Origin: Prochilodus magdalenae
Lineage: Eukaryota > Chordata > Actinopteri > Characiformes > Prochilodontidae
DNA: 64,000 nucleotides
Reading direction: 5' to 3'
Assembly (NCBI GenBank): GCA_024036415.1
Contig: JAMWET010000166.1
Coordinates: forward strand, 1-64,000
In this document: positions 62,953-64,000 of the stretch, piece by piece
How positions within the stretch are numbered: position 1 is the first letter of the stretch
Layout: every line of letters starts with the position of its first letter
Notes under the pieces: model-generated
Told to the model about the DNA's origin: nothing
Databases searched by the model: none
What the model saw: only the letters and a program-made list of their open reading frames with translations
Program-made: the position numbers and the translations under genes

Positions 62953-64000
62953 TCACTGATCTGACCGAGTGTTTATACAAAGGAGACGTCTGAACCAGCT
63001 AAACCGTCCTCTAGTGTCCTCCTGCTGATCATCTCCTCCTGCTGTGATCTCCTCTCTGACCCCCTCTCTGAGTCTCTGTCTCAGTGTCTCTATCTCTCTC
63101 TCCTTTTCAACCATCTCTCTCTCCTTTTCATCCATCGTACAATCAAAATCTTTCTGTTTCTTTGTTAGAAGTTCCCAGATTCTCTGCTGGAGTTCAGGCA
63201 GGAGGATCTTCATGAGGTTTCTCTCTGCCTCCATTCTGGCATCTCCTTCATACACCTCCCTAATCTCCTCCATCTCCTGTCTGTGTTTCTCCTCTATCTC
63301 TCTCCTCTCCTTTTCAGCCTCTTCTTTCAGTCTCTCTAACTCCAACTGAATCTCATTGCTCTGCTGAATCTCTCTCTTCACCTCTCTCTCCAGCTCTCTC
63401 TTTCTTTTCTCATCTCTTTCCTCTTTCAGCATTTCCTCTAGTTTAGTTATTCGTTCTTCATGCTGATTTAGTTTAGTATGAAAGTGAGCAGTTGATTCTG
63501 TAAACTTCATGAAAGTCTCCTCTACACATCTCTCCAGTTTTTCTCTAGTTTTTCTTTCTTCTCTCTCTTTCATGTCCTCTCTTTCTCTCACCATTATTCT
63601 CTCTATCTCTCTGATCTGAGATTCTATCTCCAGGTAGATCTCACTGCTGTAGAAATTCCTCATTTTTCCTTTTCTTTTTTTTTCTGTTTCCTCCCACCAT
63701 CTTCCTCATTCTTCTCCAGCAGTTCTGGAGGTGTGAGATAACCAATCTCCACTCTCCTTAATGTTGAGGACAGTGTGAAACCTGTGTTCCCACACATATT
63801 CTCTACAAAGTCTCTGGATCTCCTGGTTTCCTGACTGGAGAGTAACACACTCTTCAATGTTCATTCTCTTGGACTTCATCGAGTAAACAGTGAAAAGAAT
63901 TCATGAGTGTTGCACTTCTCCCCCATAGAGCATCTTCATCAAGATACTCCGTCCATTTTCTACCAGACATCCCTCGTCTCCTGCTCTCCTGTAGACTGCT
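62953..64000 (-). CDS. GIMAP-like gene, 3' part, running off the window; broken beyond 63663
   Basis: A 236-codon open frame (63663-62953) matches the C-terminal coiled coil of the right-arm GIMAP, from the FYSSEIYLE stretch to the same ITRSDQ end, with a seven-residue insertion (MVEKERE) and a shorter tail that lacks the TQLLFWG stretch. From 63664 to the window edge the sequence still matches the AIG1 domain C-terminal half (GNQEIQRL, CGN RFH, NIKESG), but short insertions every 10-30 bases wreck all frames. The upstream exons and P-loop lie outside the window. If the noise is an assembly error, the gene is intact; if not, a pseudogene. Confidence 0.75.

Overview
The window reads as nuclear DNA of a ray-finned fish, probably an otophysan (weak inference). 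It has split genes with GT-AG introns, AIG1/GIMAP immune GTPase genes of the fish type, a butyrophilin/MOG-like Ig V exon, a fish-type C2H2 zinc-finger gene, NLR-type LRR fragments, and dense fish transposons: Tc1/mariner, hAT, PIF/Harbinger, L1/Tx1/L2/Rex-like LINEs and LTR elements. I see no sign of bacterial genes.

1-20854 is one giant inverted repeat. The left arm (1-10488) and right arm (10501-20854) are reverse complements across a 12-bp spacer. Each arm holds the same GIMAP gene with the same flanks and ends, at the tip, inside a broken retroelement (zinc knuckle and protease, no reverse transcriptase). The right copy (minus strand, 14973-17888 plus upstream exons) is open. The left copy is frameshifted by small insertions. 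Insertions favour the left arm and are densest near the tip, so an assembly or read artefact must be weighed against a true fold-back duplication.

20855-31000 is the upstream side of the right-hand gene. A roughly 0.6-0.8 kb cassette with a signal-peptide-like exon occurs around 19.7, 23.7 and 27.1 kb, plus the left-arm copy. A second block is duplicated at 21.8 and 24.8 kb, the latter split by a clean solo LTR. An orphan Ig V exon sits at 27664-27987, then a (GA)n tract, a Tx1-like LINE fragment, a small candidate exon, and a textbook ISRE motif at 30887-30900.

31-48 kb is mostly transposon debris: LINE 3' ends, a hAT BED-domain fragment, several minisatellites. The one intact-looking gene here is a single-exon nine-finger zinc-finger protein (42363-43289, minus), flanked by inverted NLR-type LRR remnants. 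48-64 kb has tetranucleotide repeats, an L1 endonuclease relic, a GIMAP 3'-end relic (51.05 kb), nested hairpins, two short DNA transposons, a 50-bp minisatellite with a dimeric higher-order pattern, a decayed Harbinger pair (transposase and Myb-like), and a third GIMAP gene (minus, 62953-64000, running off the window) whose last 340 bases are insertion-rich.

Functionally the recognisable host genes point to one theme: a tandem immune cluster of AIG1 GTPases with Ig-type and NLR-type neighbours, reshaped by inversion and mobile elements.
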